Shown here piece by piece: positions 1 to 9,573 of a stretch of DNA of 64,000 bases (within the stretch, counting starts at the first letter, position 1; each line of letters begins with the position of its first letter). The stretch lies in assembly GCF_011300875.1 (NCBI RefSeq), contig NZ_CP049862.1, forward strand, positions 2,542,001 to 2,606,000, read 5' to 3'. Under the pieces are notes generated by a model. It was not told where the DNA came from. It did not search any database and saw only the letters and a list, made by a program, of their open reading frames with translations. The stretch comes from Sanguibacter sp. HDW7. GTDB lineage: Bacteria > Actinomycetota > Actinomycetes > Actinomycetales > Cellulomonadaceae. The translations under genes were made by a program, and so were the position numbers.

Positions 1-306
1 GATGTGCGTGACCATGCCCTGGAGCAGGTCGACGCCCTTGACCGCGCGGCGCAGAGGCGCGACGCCGTGACGGCCGTCGATCGAGCCGGCCGCGACCTCG
101 GGCAGGAACGGCTGGTACGTCATGTAGGGGCGCGGGTCGACGACGACGATCGCCGCCTCCCGCCCACCGAGGCGCTTGCGGATGCGGCGGGCCGAGTAGA
201 GGCCGACGGAGCCGCCGCCGAGCACGACGATGCGGGGCACCTTGCGGGACGTGGGCGCGGCCGACTTTTGGGCGCGCGAAACCTCGGTCAGATCATCCTG
301 GGGCAT
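1..306 (-). CDS. ndh: NAD(P)/FAD-dependent oxidoreductase, N-terminal part (type II NADH dehydrogenase-like)
   Basis: The first 102 residues of a gene that runs off the left edge. After a short polar leader the protein has RIVVLGGGSVGLYSARRI, the Rossmann GxGxxG fold that binds the FAD pyrophosphate, followed by VVVDPRPYMTYQPFLPEVAAG, which fits Ndh-type dehydrogenases passing electrons from NADH to quinone at the membrane face. The ATG at 306 follows an AGGA-type ribosome site about ten bases upstream. The family is clear, but the NADH dehydrogenase assignment over a related pyridine nucleotide oxidoreductase rests on the N-terminus only. Confidence 0.75.
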   Translation of the reverse strand, partial: MPQDDLTEVSRAQKSAAPTSRKVPRIVVLGGGSVGLYSARRIRKRLGGREAAIVVVDPRPYMTYQPFLPEVAAGSIDGRHGVAPLRRAVKGVDLLQGMVTHI

Positions 307-501
307 AAGGACATCCTAACGCCGCCCCCTGCGCGCGCCCCAGAGTGTTTCGTCACGCGGGCAGCGACGCAGGGAACGCCAGGGGAACGGTTGGCCCCGG
401 AGGGCGAGCCCCCCGGGCGATGGACGACGGAGGGGCGAACACCGTCGGTCGGGCGCGGCCAGGTAGCGGGCGTAGTCAGGCGCGCCAGTGGGCCAGTCCT
501 G

Positions 502-1707
502 TCAGCGGGCCAGGCGCGCGTCCCACGCGCCGCGCATCCGCCGCTCGGCCGGCCGCTCGACCCACGCGTGCAGCGCCCACGCTGCCGCGAGGGACCCCGC
601 GAGAACCAGCAGCCCGCACGCGACGCCGAGCAGGCCTCGCTGCCGGCCGACAAGGTCGAGCACGACGTAGATGACGGTCGCGTGCACGAGGTAGAACGCG
701 TACGACCACTCGCCCAGCATGACGAACCGCCGACGCTCGAGCGCCGTCGGCCGACCCTCGAGCGCACGACACGCGACCGCGACGACGAGCAGGGCCGTTC
801 CCACGGTCATGACCTCCTGCACCGACGAGGCGAGCCAGCCCGGCGCTGCGAGCCGAGCCCAGGCGGCGCCGGACGCCCCCGGTCCCGACGTCAGCCACCA
901 CGGCGTGAGCGCGAGCCATCCGCCCACGACCGCGAGGACGGCAACGACCGCACCCACCCGCAGCCGCGGCCGCCAGCCCAGAGCGAGCGCCCGTGCGCAC
1001 GCCATCCCGAGCAGGAACTCCGTCGAGCGCAGCACGGGCCAGGGCAGTCCCCCGACCGCCGCACCGATCGGCCCGCCCAGCAGGACGACGGCCCGCAGCC
1101 CGACGAGCAGCACGACGATCCCGCCTGCCGCGACGAGCGTCGCACGCCGGCCGCACCGCGCCAGACCACGGTCCACGAACGGGTGGAACGCGTAGAAGAA
1201 CGCCTCGCATGTGAGCGTCCACGCCGCTGGGTTGCCCGAGAACAGCACCGACGGGTCGCGCGACCAGCCCTGGAGCAGCACGAACGAGAGGGCGAGCACT
1301 CCCAGGCTCGTCCCGCGGACCCACCAGTTCCCCGTATCCGGTCCTACGACGAACGTCGTGAACACCGGGATCGCGAGGAGGAGCGCCACAAGGTGCGCCG
1401 GGTAGATCCGCGCGAAGCGCCGCCACCAGAACGTCCGTGCGTCCGGCACCGTCGCCCCCGGCAGTGCCCGGCCCGACGACCACGTGAGGACAAAGCCCGA
1501 CAGCACGAAGAAGAACGTCACCCCGTGCACGCCGAGCACCGTGAACGCCGCGAGCGGCGCGGGGTAGACGACGAGGTTGCCAAGATGATGGACGAACACC
1601 GCGAACGCCGCCCACCAGCGCAGGCCGGTGAGCGCGTCGAGCCGCACTGGCCGGACCGGGGCGGCGGTCGCGGCGGCTCCCACGCCGGGCGCCGCCGGCT
1701 CAGTCAC
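502..1707 (-). CDS. acyltransferase family 3 membrane protein
   Basis: A 401-residue integral membrane protein of the acyltransferase 3 family, which moves O-acyl groups (often acetyl) onto cell-surface sugars or lipids. The N-terminal LDALTGLRWWAAFAVFVHHL has the R...H pattern of the family's first membrane helix, and FFFVLSGFVLTW is the typical second-helix signature. About ten hydrophobic segments follow. The GTG start at 1707 overlaps the ppx stop by 8 bases (GTGA), so the two genes are translationally coupled. The longer reading from 1887 is low-complexity Ser/Arg and lies inside ppx, so I rejected it. The acceptor is unknown; a cell-wall glycan or the exopolysaccharide of this window is possible. 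Confidence 0.85.
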   Translation of the reverse strand: MTEPAAPGVGAAATAAPVRPVRLDALTGLRWWAAFAVFVHHLGNLVVYPAPLAAFTVLGVHGVTFFFVLSGFVLTWSSGRALPGATVPDARTFWWRRFARIYPAHLVALLLAIPVFTTFVVGPDTGNWWVRGTSLGVLALSFVLLQGWSRDPSVLFSGNPAAWTLTCEAFFYAFHPFVDRGLARCGRRATLVAAGGIVVLLVGLRAVVLLGGPIGAAVGGLPWPVLRSTEFLLGMACARALALGWRPRLRVGAVVAVLAVVGGWLALTPWWLTSGPGASGAAWARLAAPGWLASSVQEVMTVGTALLVVAVACRALEGRPTALERRRFVMLGEWSYAFYLVHATVIYVVLDLVGRQRGLLGVACGLLVLAGSLAAAWALHAWVERPAERRMRGAWDARLAR

Positions 1708-2653
1708 GGGCCGCCGCGGACAGCGCGATGCCGTCGAGGATGTCGTGCTCGCTCGTGAGGACGTCCGAGAGCTCGCCGCCCTGCTCCGCGACGCGCTGCG
1801 CGACGCGCGCGACGACCTCGGACCACACGAGAGCGCCCGCCGCGATGACGTCGACGCGACCCGGGTGCATGAAGCCGAGCGCCGCACGCTGCTCGCGCGG
1901 CATCGTCAGCAGGTCTTCGCACGACGCGAGGACGACGTCGACGGGCAGGATGGCCCCGTTGATCGCGTCGCGGTCGTACGCCGGCAGGCGCAACGCGTGC
2001 GCCGTCACCGTCGTCACCGTCCCGGCAAGGCCCACGAGCGTGCGCGCCGCACCGAGGTCGACGTGCTCCTCCGCCACGTCGAGCGCCGCCCGGACGTCCG
2101 CGCGCGCCGCAGCGACCTGCTCGGCCGTCGGCGGGTCCGTGACGAGGTGGCGCTCCGTCATGCGCACGCAACCGACGTCCATGGAGAACTCCCCCGCCGG
2201 GGCGTCCGTCCCGAGCACGAGCTCCGTCGAGCCGCCGCCGAGGTCGACGACGACGTACGGGGCCGCGTGCCCGTCGCCGATGACGCTCGTCGCGCCCGCG
2301 AACGACAGCCGTGCCTCCTCCGCACCCGCGACGACCTCCAGCTCGACGCCGAGGATCTCCCGCACGCCGTCGACGAAGTCCTGGCGGTTGCGCGCGTCAC
2401 GCGTCGCCGACGTCGCGACGAAGCGCACGCGCTCCGCGCCGAGCTCCGCGATCGTCGCCGCGTACTCGCGCGTCATCGCGAGCGTCCGCGCGAGCGCCAC
2501 CGGGTCGAGCTCCCCTGTCCGGTCGACGCCCGCACCGAGGCGCACGACCTCCATGCGCCGCACGAGGTCCGTGAGCGTCCCGTCGGACGCGACGTCCGCG
2601 ACGAGAAGTCGGATCGAGTTGGTTCCACAGTCGATGGCAGCTACGCGAGTCAC
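1700..2653 (-). CDS. ppx: exopolyphosphatase, Ppx/GppA family
   Basis: A 317-residue Ppx/GppA phosphatase that hydrolyses polyphosphate or pppGpp in the cytoplasm. It shows the sugar-kinase/Hsp70-like ATPase fold: VAAIDCGTNSIRLLVADV at the N-terminus (phosphate 1 motif) and VVVDLGGGSTELVLG near residue 140 (phosphate 2 motif). At about 317 residues it is the short actinobacterial type without the C-terminal HD domain. I chose the GTG at 2653 because GGGAGG sits nine bases upstream; the in-frame ATG at 2662 falls directly after that site with no spacing. It lies downstream of DUF501 and ftsB in the conserved order. Confidence 0.92.
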   Translation of the reverse strand: MTRVAAIDCGTNSIRLLVADVASDGTLTDLVRRMEVVRLGAGVDRTGELDPVALARTLAMTREYAATIAELGAERVRFVATSATRDARNRQDFVDGVREILGVELEVVAGAEEARLSFAGATSVIGDGHAAPYVVVDLGGGSTELVLGTDAPAGEFSMDVGCVRMTERHLVTDPPTAEQVAAARADVRAALDVAEEHVDLGAARTLVGLAGTVTTVTAHALRLPAYDRDAINGAILPVDVVLASCEDLLTMPREQRAALGFMHPGRVDVIAAGALVWSEVVARVAQRVAEQGGELSDVLTSEHDILDGIALSAAARD

Positions 2654-2724
2654 GACGGACATCCTCCCACCTGCGTCCGACACCCGAGGCATCTCGGGTC
2701 CCGGCCCGAGGGTGGGTCAGCTGC

Positions 2725-3279
2725 TCAGCAGTAGCAGCGGGCCCGCGACCAGGTGCCAGCCTCGGCGATGAGCTCGAGCGCCTCGTCGCCGAGCGGCTGC
2801 ACACCCGGCCCCGCCGCGAGCGCGTGCCCGACGAGCACGTGGAGGCACTTGACGCGCGTCGGCATGCCGCCGGCCGAGATCCCGTCGATCTCCTCGACGT
2901 GACCGAGCGACTCACGCTCTGCGAGGTAGTGCTCGTGCGCCGTGCGGTAGCGCGCGGCCAGGTCCTCGTCCTCGAGCAGCCGGGACGACATCTCCTTCAT
3001 CACACCGTTCGCCTCGAGCGTGCTCGCCCCCGCCACGAGCGCCGGGTGCGTGAGGTAGAACGTCGTCGGGAACGGCGTGCCGTTCTCGAGCCGCGGCGCC
3101 GTGCGCACGACGAGCGGACGCCCGCACCGGCAGCGCGCCGCGATCCCCACGACGCCCCGCGCCTCACGCCCGAGCTGCTCGTGCAGCGCGACGAGGTCCG
3201 CCTCCGTCACCGTCTCGTCGACGGACGGCGCACCGCCCGCGGATGGCTGCGGCACGGTCGGGTCGGTCTGCTCGGTCAC
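2725..3279 (-). CDS. DUF501 domain-containing protein
   Basis: A protein of 184 residues matching the DUF501 family, of unknown function, almost always found between the FtsB-like gene and ppx in actinobacteria, as here. The hallmark parts are a Cys-rich GIAARCRCGRPLVV segment, TPFPTTFYLTHP, and a C-terminal GMPTRVKCLHVLVGHALAAG. The cysteines suggest metal binding, but that is inference. The GTG at 3279 has GGGAG five bases upstream. An in-frame ATG at 3318 would add 13 residues but has no ribosome site. The gene starts 62 bases after ftsB and is probably in the same transcript. Confidence 0.85.
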   Translation of the reverse strand: MTEQTDPTVPQPSAGGAPSVDETVTEADLVALHEQLGREARGVVGIAARCRCGRPLVVRTAPRLENGTPFPTTFYLTHPALVAGASTLEANGVMKEMSSRLLEDEDLAARYRTAHEHYLAERESLGHVEEIDGISAGGMPTRVKCLHVLVGHALAAGPGVQPLGDEALELIAEAGTWSRARCYC

Positions 3280-3341
3280 GGGGCTCCCATCGGGGACGAC
3301 TGCGGGGACGGCCTCCATTGTCGCTCATGCAGGAAGGAGGG

Positions 3342-4004
3342 TCAGCCCTCGCCGGCGTCGTCCTCGTCGTCGGCAGGAACCTTGGCCTGCGGGACGGGGG
3401 CGCCGTCCTCCGTCACCTCGACCGTGCCCGCGACCTCGAACGAGTTCCACACCGTCGCATACCAGGGCGTCTCCGCGAAGCCCACGTCGACGGGCCCCTC
3501 CGTGACGCCCTTGCCCGTCTCCGGGTTGACGTTCTCGACGACCGACTCCGGATCCAGCACGCGCAGCGCGACCTCGCCGGGGTACACGTAGGCGAGCCGC
3601 TCGCGCGCCTGCGCCGCGACGAACGCGTCGTCGTCCCAACGGCTCAGCTCGTAGCGCAGCTCGTCGTTGCGGGTCTTCGCGTCCTCAACCTGCTGGCGCA
3701 TCGCCTGCAGCTCTGCCGCCTGAGTGAAGTACGCGCGCACCGTCGGGAAGAGCAGCACGAACGCGAGCATCGCCACGACGAACAGCACGATCGAGCGCAC
3801 CGTGAGGATGCGCGGCCACGCCGAGGCCGACGCGACCGGACGCTCGACGCCCGACGCCGCACGCGGCTCGCGCCCCGCCGGGCGGGTGCTCTCGGGACGC
3901 GACGCGCCCGAGCGCCCGCTGCCGGACCTCGGCGCGCTGGGGCGCACGCGCGTGCCCGACGACCGCGACGGGCCGCCCGGGGACGCGGGTCGACGAGAGC
4001 TCAC
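3342..4004 (-). CDS. ftsB: septum formation initiator protein (FtsB/DivIC family)
   Basis: A 220-residue bitopic membrane protein of the FtsB/DivIC family, part of the FtsQBL complex that activates septal peptidoglycan synthesis. It has a basic, Pro/Ser/Arg-rich cytoplasmic N-terminus of about 70 residues, one membrane segment (SIVLFVVAMLAFVLLFPTV), an extracellular coiled coil (AAELQAMRQQVEDAKTRNDE) and RLAYVYPGEVALRVL, typical of the family. The acidic tail ends in DDEDDAGEG. The GTG at 4004 has AGGA seven bases upstream; the longer frame from 4076 would add 24 low-complexity residues. It follows eno after a terminator. Confidence 0.88.
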   Translation of the reverse strand: MSSRRPASPGGPSRSSGTRVRPSAPRSGSGRSGASRPESTRPAGREPRAASGVERPVASASAWPRILTVRSIVLFVVAMLAFVLLFPTVRAYFTQAAELQAMRQQVEDAKTRNDELRYELSRWDDDAFVAAQARERLAYVYPGEVALRVLDPESVVENVNPETGKGVTEGPVDVGFAETPWYATVWNSFEVAGTVEVTEDGAPVPQAKVPADDEDDAGEG

Positions 4005-4102
4005 GGGACCATCCTGCCCGCTGCCGGACGCGTCCGGGGACAACGACCCGCACCCGCGCAGTGTCTTCACCACCACAGCGCCACGAAGAGCGGGGACGAC
4101 GA

Positions 4103-4130
4103 AGGCCGGACCCCCGCAGGGATCCGGCCT
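4103..4130 (-). terminator. hairpin terminator after eno
   Basis: A perfect 8-bp stem (AGGCCGGA / TCCGGCCT) with a 12-base loop that can pair further. It begins 52 bases after the eno stop and is followed on the minus strand by a short TCGTCGTC run without a true U-tract, as is usual in high-GC actinobacteria. Confidence 0.6.
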
Positions 4131-4181
4131 CGTCAGGCGGTCAGCGCCGCCCCGAGCTCACACGTCCGAGGACGTGAGGAC

Positions 4182-5498
<1,317 letters not shown>

Positions 5499-5500
5499 CT

Positions 5501-5506
5501 AGGGTA
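5501..5506 (-). promoter_or_regulatory. putative -10 of the eno promoter
   Basis: On the minus strand TACCCT fits the actinobacterial TANNNT -10 and would start transcription about 32 bases before the eno GTG. No clear -35 is seen. The rest of 5463-5780 holds no gene, only the two hairpins listed next. Confidence 0.35.
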
Positions 5507-5659
5507 GTCGCCCCCGCCGACGCGTGGGACCCGTCTTTCGTCCTACGGACGCCGTGCATGTACGGAGCACGGTCCCGGCAGGGTCGCGCACGGCTCACGC
5601 GCGACCGCAGGACACCCGCGAAGGGCCCCACCGCGGCCGGCAGGCCACTCGTGCCGACG

Positions 5660-5700
5660 CACCGCGGCCCCTGCAGCGGGGGACTGCCGGGGCCGCGGTG
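5660..5700. terminator. 12-bp perfect hairpin in the eno/amylase gap
   Basis: The arms CACCGCGGCCCC (5660-5671) and GGGGCCGCGGTG (5689-5700) are perfect complements around a 17-base loop. It lies about 80 bases after the amylase stop, as the second hairpin in tandem with the one at 5710-5748, and upstream of the putative eno promoter. It is probably a back-up terminator. Confidence 0.5.
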
Positions 5701-5709
5701 GAGCGGGGC

Positions 5710-5748
5710 GGTCCGGGACGGCCGTCACGACGACGACCGTCCCGGACC
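5710..5748 (-). terminator. 12-bp perfect hairpin terminator after the amylase
   Basis: The arms GGTCCGGGACGG and CCGTCCCGGACC pair perfectly around a 15-base loop, 32 bases after the amylase stop codon. This is the likely primary terminator of the amylase transcript. Confidence 0.6.
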
Positions 5749-5780
5749 ACCGGATCATCGGGGCTGCCCGGCGCCCTGAC

Positions 5781-8700
5781 TCACTTGCCGATACGGGCGA
5801 GGGAGACCGAGAACGTGTCCCAGTCCTCCTTCTCCATCGACGTCGACTCGTCCGCCGAATAGGCCTTCGTGGCGTTGTCGAGGACGGTCGGGTCGTGCGG
5901 CAGCGAGTTGATGCCGGACTGACCGAACGTGCTGATGAGCTGCACGCCGAGGCCCTGCGACTCGAGCTTGGCCTTCGTCATGCCGAGCAAGGCCAGCGGG
6001 ATGGACATCTCGTAGAAGGTGTCCTGCGCCTTGTTGTGCCCCGCCTTGAGCAGGTCGGAGTACTTGCTCGCGTCCGTGAGGTCCGCGGGCGTGTAGCCCT
6101 CGTAGCCGTTCTTCTTCACACCCATGAGGGTCGAGCCCGTGAAGCCGTCGCCCGCCTTGTACTTCACGCCGCCGGCCGTGAAGCCGAGGACGTTCGCGGT
6201 CTTGTAGTCGAACGCGCCACCCGCGTTGAGCGAGAAGATCGACGGCTGACCGACGCCCGACTTCGCGGAGAACATCGCGAGCTTGTCCACGCCGTTGGTG
6301 AACTTGTTGTTGATGCCCCACACGCCGCCCGTCGTCCCGTCGATGAGGCCGGAGCCCTGCTTCGTGGAGTCCGTGTCGAAGGCGAGCTGGAACGGGATGT
6401 CACCGTTGGTCGGCTTGCCGTTGTCCGAGATCGGGTAGCCCTGACCGGGATCGGTGACGTCGGTGACGTTCGTGATCTGCCACATGAGGTAGAGGTTCGT
6501 GTCGTCCCACGCGCCCGAGAGCGAGTAGAGGTCGTACACGGGGCCCTCGTGCGAACCGCGGAAGATCCGCGGGTCGTCGTTCGCCACGCCCTGCGCGACG
6601 ATCATGTCCGACGTCCACTCCGAGGCGACGCCGTCGACGGTGATCGTCTTCTGCTTGCCCTTCTGGCCCGAGGGGTTCGTCGCGTAGTACGGGCCCTCGG
6701 CCGAACCGCCGGTGGGCGGCGTCGTCGGGCCCGTCGTCGGTTCGTCCGTCGGCTCGTCCGTCGGGTCGGTCGTCGGGTCGGTCGTCGGCGGGTCCGTCGG
6801 CTCGGTCGCCGCCGCGGCGGTCACCTTCGCCGAGTAGGCCGAGGCCTGGCCGTCCGCGCCCTCGGCACGGACCTTGTACGTATACGTGAGGCCCGACGCG
6901 AGGCCGTCGTCCGTGATCGAGGGACCGGCGACGTCACGCTTCGACGCGAACGCACCACCCTCGCGCACGACGGTGTAGAGCACCGCGCACTCCGAGTCTC
7001 GAGGTGCGTTCCACGTCACGGTCGCCGTGCCGCCGTCAAGGACGGCCTTGAGACCCGTCGGGACGAGAGGCTGCTTGCCCTCCGTCGTGCACGAGCCGGG
7101 CTCCGTCGTCGGCGGGTCCGTCGGCTCCGTGGTCGTCGGCGGGTCCGTCGGCTCCGGGGCGCACGGCGAGCCCGCCGAGACCGCACCGTTCTTCACCTGG
7201 ACGGTCTCGCCCGAGAGCGTGTAGTCCTTCGACCCGTTGTTGTCCCACGCACCCGCTCCGTCGGTGAAGACCGCCGTGATCTTCGCGCCCTTCGAGTCGA
7301 TCGTGTGCTTGAGCCAGCCGTCGCACGCGGGAGCCATCCTCACGCCGGGGACCGCGGTCCACGCGCCCGAGCCGACCTTGAAGTGGATGTTCGTCGTGGC
7401 CCACGTCCCCTTGGGGTAGTAGACCGTCGTCGTGTCGGCGACCGGCGCGCACGGGTCACCCTGCGTGGCCGCTCCGTCCGCCACGACGACCGAGGCGCCC
7501 GTGAGCGCGTAGTCCTTCGACCCGTTGTTGTCCCACGAGCCCGCACCGTTGTTGAACGCCGCCGTGACACCGGACGCGCCGCCCGGGATCTCGGCGGAGA
7601 CGTAACCGTCGCACGCGGGCGTCATCGCGACGCCGGGCGCCGTCGTCCACGCGCCGGAGCCCACCTTGTAGTGGACCTTCGTCGAGCTCCACGCAGACTT
7701 GTAGAAGACCTTCATCGCACCGGACGCCGGGGGCGTCGTCGGGTCGGTCGGGTTCGTCGTCGTCGGCGGGTCCGTCGGCGTCGTGCCGGCCTTGACGAGC
7801 GCGAGCGCACCGTACTGCGGCACCGTCGCCGTGAACTGCCCCGCGCCGTTGACCGTGTAGGTCTTGCCCGTCGCGGAGACGACGTCCGTGTACGTGCCCG
7901 CAGGCAGAGACGTCGAGTACGTGCGGGTCGAGGGCGAGGCCTCGTTGTTGAGGACGAGGAAGCCCTTGTCCCCGCGGCCGAACGCGACCTGGTTGTTGCC
8001 GTTGTCCCACCAGTTCGTCACGGAGGTACCCGCGACGAGGTTGTGGAACTTCACCATGCCGGTGATCTCAGGCTTGCGCTGGATGCACGTCCATGAGCTG
8101 CTCGAGCACGAGGCGTCCGGGACCTTGCTCCCCGTCGCACCGGGCGCCCCGGCGTCCTTGTCCGTCCACGTGTAGCCCGTGTAGACGGACGGCGAACCGT
8201 AGGGCCACGCGAGCATGAACGCGTTGGCGAGCGTGTACTTCGCTCCCCACTTGTAGTTCATGGTCTCGCCGTTGCGCTCGGTGTCGTGGTTGTCGACGAA
8301 CACACCTGCACGGTTCGACGGCAGCTTGCCGTCGCCGATCGAGCGCAGGTTCTTGATCTGCCCGTCGAAGTGCGTCTTGAGGTCACGGGCGTAGTGGAAC
8401 TCGTGGGAGTCGCCCGAGCCCAGGTACTCCGACGGCTGGATCGGCTCGCCGTGCGCGCCGATGACCTCGTGGACCCAGAAGACGTCCGGCTTCGACAGCT
8501 TCGCCTTGATGGCCTCGAGGTCGGCCGCCGGGATGTGCTTGGCAGCGTCGATACGGAAGCCCGCAACTCCCATCGAGATGAGGTCGTTGAAGTACCCGGC
8601 GATCTTCGTGCGCACGTAGTCCGACGACGTGCGCAGGTCCTGGAGCGACACGAGCCGGCAGTTCTGCACGTTGCTGCGGTCGCCGTAGTTGTTGATGTTG

Positions 8701-9242
8701 CTCTTGCAGTCGTTGAAGTCGTTCGGGCCGTAGAGGCCCGGGTAGTTCTCGACCGAGTAGGACGAGCCGCCCGTCCCGGTGCCGCCGCCCTTGTCGGCGC
8801 CCGCCATGTGGTTGACGACGGCGTCGGCGATGATGCCCACACCCGCCTTCTTGCACGTGTTGATCATGTTCTGGTACTCGGCGCGCGTGCCGAGCTTCGA
8901 CTCGATCTTGTACGACACCGGCTGGTAGGAGGTCCACCACTCGGTGCCCTGGATGTGCTCCTGCGGCGGCGACGTCTGGACGTACCCGAAGCCGGCCGGA
9001 CCGATCGTCGTCGTGCACTCCTGCGCGATCGCGTTCCACGACCACTGGAACATGTTGAGGATGACGTCGCCACGCCCGTTCGGGGACGAGACCGAGGTGG
9101 TGGGCTGGGGTGTCGCACCCTGCGCCGGGAGCGCGAGGGCCGCGAGGCCCGAGCCTGCGACGGCGACGGCCGCGGCGGCCGCGAGGAGGCGCCTGCCGCG
9201 GCGTTCGCGCAGTGCTTCGGACGGCTGGACGGGGTGATGCAT
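5781..9242 (-). CDS. secreted multidomain alpha-amylase (GH13) with two starch-binding modules
   Basis: A 1,153-residue secreted enzyme that hydrolyses internal alpha-1,4 bonds in starch. A signal peptide (about 1-43, ending LPAQGA) precedes a GH13 barrel with VVNH at about 142, nucleophile Asp232 (GFRIDAAKH), acid/base Glu259 (WVHEVIG) and Asp320 (VDNHD). The fold closes near 485. Two tandem CBM25-like starch modules follow (about 510-600 and 610-700), each with a VHYKVGSGAW or IHFKVGSGAW core and WDNNGSKDY. Then come an FN3 domain (about 735-830), a Thr/Pro/Asp-rich linker and a C-terminal DOMON-like beta-sandwich (about 885-1153). The streptomycete-type catalytic domain is about 480 residues, so more than half the protein is accessory. 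The ATG has AAGGAG seven bases upstream. It sits alone between mazG and eno. Confidence 0.93.
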   Translation of the reverse strand: MHHPVQPSEALRERRGRRLLAAAAAVAVAGSGLAALALPAQGATPQPTTSVSSPNGRGDVILNMFQWSWNAIAQECTTTIGPAGFGYVQTSPPQEHIQGTEWWTSYQPVSYKIESKLGTRAEYQNMINTCKKAGVGIIADAVVNHMAGADKGGGTGTGGSSYSVENYPGLYGPNDFNDCKSNINNYGDRSNVQNCRLVSLQDLRTSSDYVRTKIAGYFNDLISMGVAGFRIDAAKHIPAADLEAIKAKLSKPDVFWVHEVIGAHGEPIQPSEYLGSGDSHEFHYARDLKTHFDGQIKNLRSIGDGKLPSNRAGVFVDNHDTERNGETMNYKWGAKYTLANAFMLAWPYGSPSVYTGYTWTDKDAGAPGATGSKVPDASCSSSSWTCIQRKPEITGMVKFHNLVAGTSVTNWWDNGNNQVAFGRGDKGFLVLNNEASPSTRTYSTSLPAGTYTDVVSATGKTYTVNGAGQFTATVPQYGALALVKAGTTPTDPPTTTNPTDPTTPPASGAMKVFYKSAWSSTKVHYKVGSGAWTTAPGVAMTPACDGYVSAEIPGGASGVTAAFNNGAGSWDNNGSKDYALTGASVVVADGAATQGDPCAPVADTTTVYYPKGTWATTNIHFKVGSGAWTAVPGVRMAPACDGWLKHTIDSKGAKITAVFTDGAGAWDNNGSKDYTLSGETVQVKNGAVSAGSPCAPEPTDPPTTTEPTDPPTTEPGSCTTEGKQPLVPTGLKAVLDGGTATVTWNAPRDSECAVLYTVVREGGAFASKRDVAGPSITDDGLASGLTYTYKVRAEGADGQASAYSAKVTAAAATEPTDPPTTDPTTDPTDEPTDEPTTGPTTPPTGGSAEGPYYATNPSGQKGKQKTITVDGVASEWTSDMIVAQGVANDDPRIFRGSHEGPVYDLYSLSGAWDDTNLYLMWQITNVTDVTDPGQGYPISDNGKPTNGDIPFQLAFDTDSTKQGSGLIDGTTGGVWGINNKFTNGVDKLAMFSAKSGVGQPSIFSLNAGGAFDYKTANVLGFTAGGVKYKAGDGFTGSTLMGVKKNGYEGYTPADLTDASKYSDLLKAGHNKAQDTFYEMSIPLALLGMTKAKLESQGLGVQLISTFGQSGINSLPHDPTVLDNATKAYSADESTSMEKEDWDTFSVSLARIGK

Positions 9243-9338
9243 GGAGATGCTCCTTGCTCAGGGTCATCGATGACCCGTTCCTGGTACCGCGACATCGCGG
9301 CACCCGCGCCGGTCGCCTCCCGCAAGACTCCGGCTCGC

Positions 9339-9373
9339 GACTGCAAGATTACGGAAACTTGCAGTCGAGGCAA
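9339..9373 (-). promoter_or_regulatory. amylase promoter with overlapping palindromic operator
   Basis: On the minus strand a -35 TTGCCT (9373-9368), a 16-base spacer and a -10 TAATCT (9351-9346) form a good promoter; transcription would start near 9339, giving a leader of about 97 bases. A 9-bp perfect inverted repeat (GACTGCAAG at 9339-9347, CTTGCAGTC at 9358-9366) covers the spacer, the -10 and the start site. CTTGCAG repeats in amylase promoters are a known feature of MalR-type LacI-family control in Streptomyces, so maltose-responsive repression is a reasonable inference. Confidence 0.7.
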
Positions 9374-9481
9374 CTTGGGGCCATCGGCCCCGGGCGCGCT
9401 CGCGAGCCAAGCCGCAGAATGGCGCGGATCGTACAAGATGGGATCTTCCGAGCGAGTCCGCATGGCGAGACCTGCCGGACA

Positions 9482-9552
9482 CAGCCACCCCCGTCTCGTA
9501 GGTCTCCAGCACCGTTCGATGGTGCTGGAGACCTACGAGACGGGGGTGGCTG
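9482..9552. terminator. 32-bp perfect hairpin after mazG
   Basis: The arms 9482-9513 and 9521-9552 are perfect 32-bp reverse complements around the 7-base loop GTTCGAT. It lies 22 bases after the mazG stop, between mazG and the amylase promoter. The position fits a terminator, but the stem is far longer than termination needs and there is no U-run. The same loop core occurs in the hairpin at 58447-58505. Confidence 0.6.
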
Positions 9553-9573
9553 GGACTAGCGGGGATCGGGCAC

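Noticed and set aside
5895-8096. A 733-codon open frame opposite the amylase
   Set aside because: Arg/Val/Asp-rich shadow with no recognisable domain; the catalytic residues are in the minus frame.
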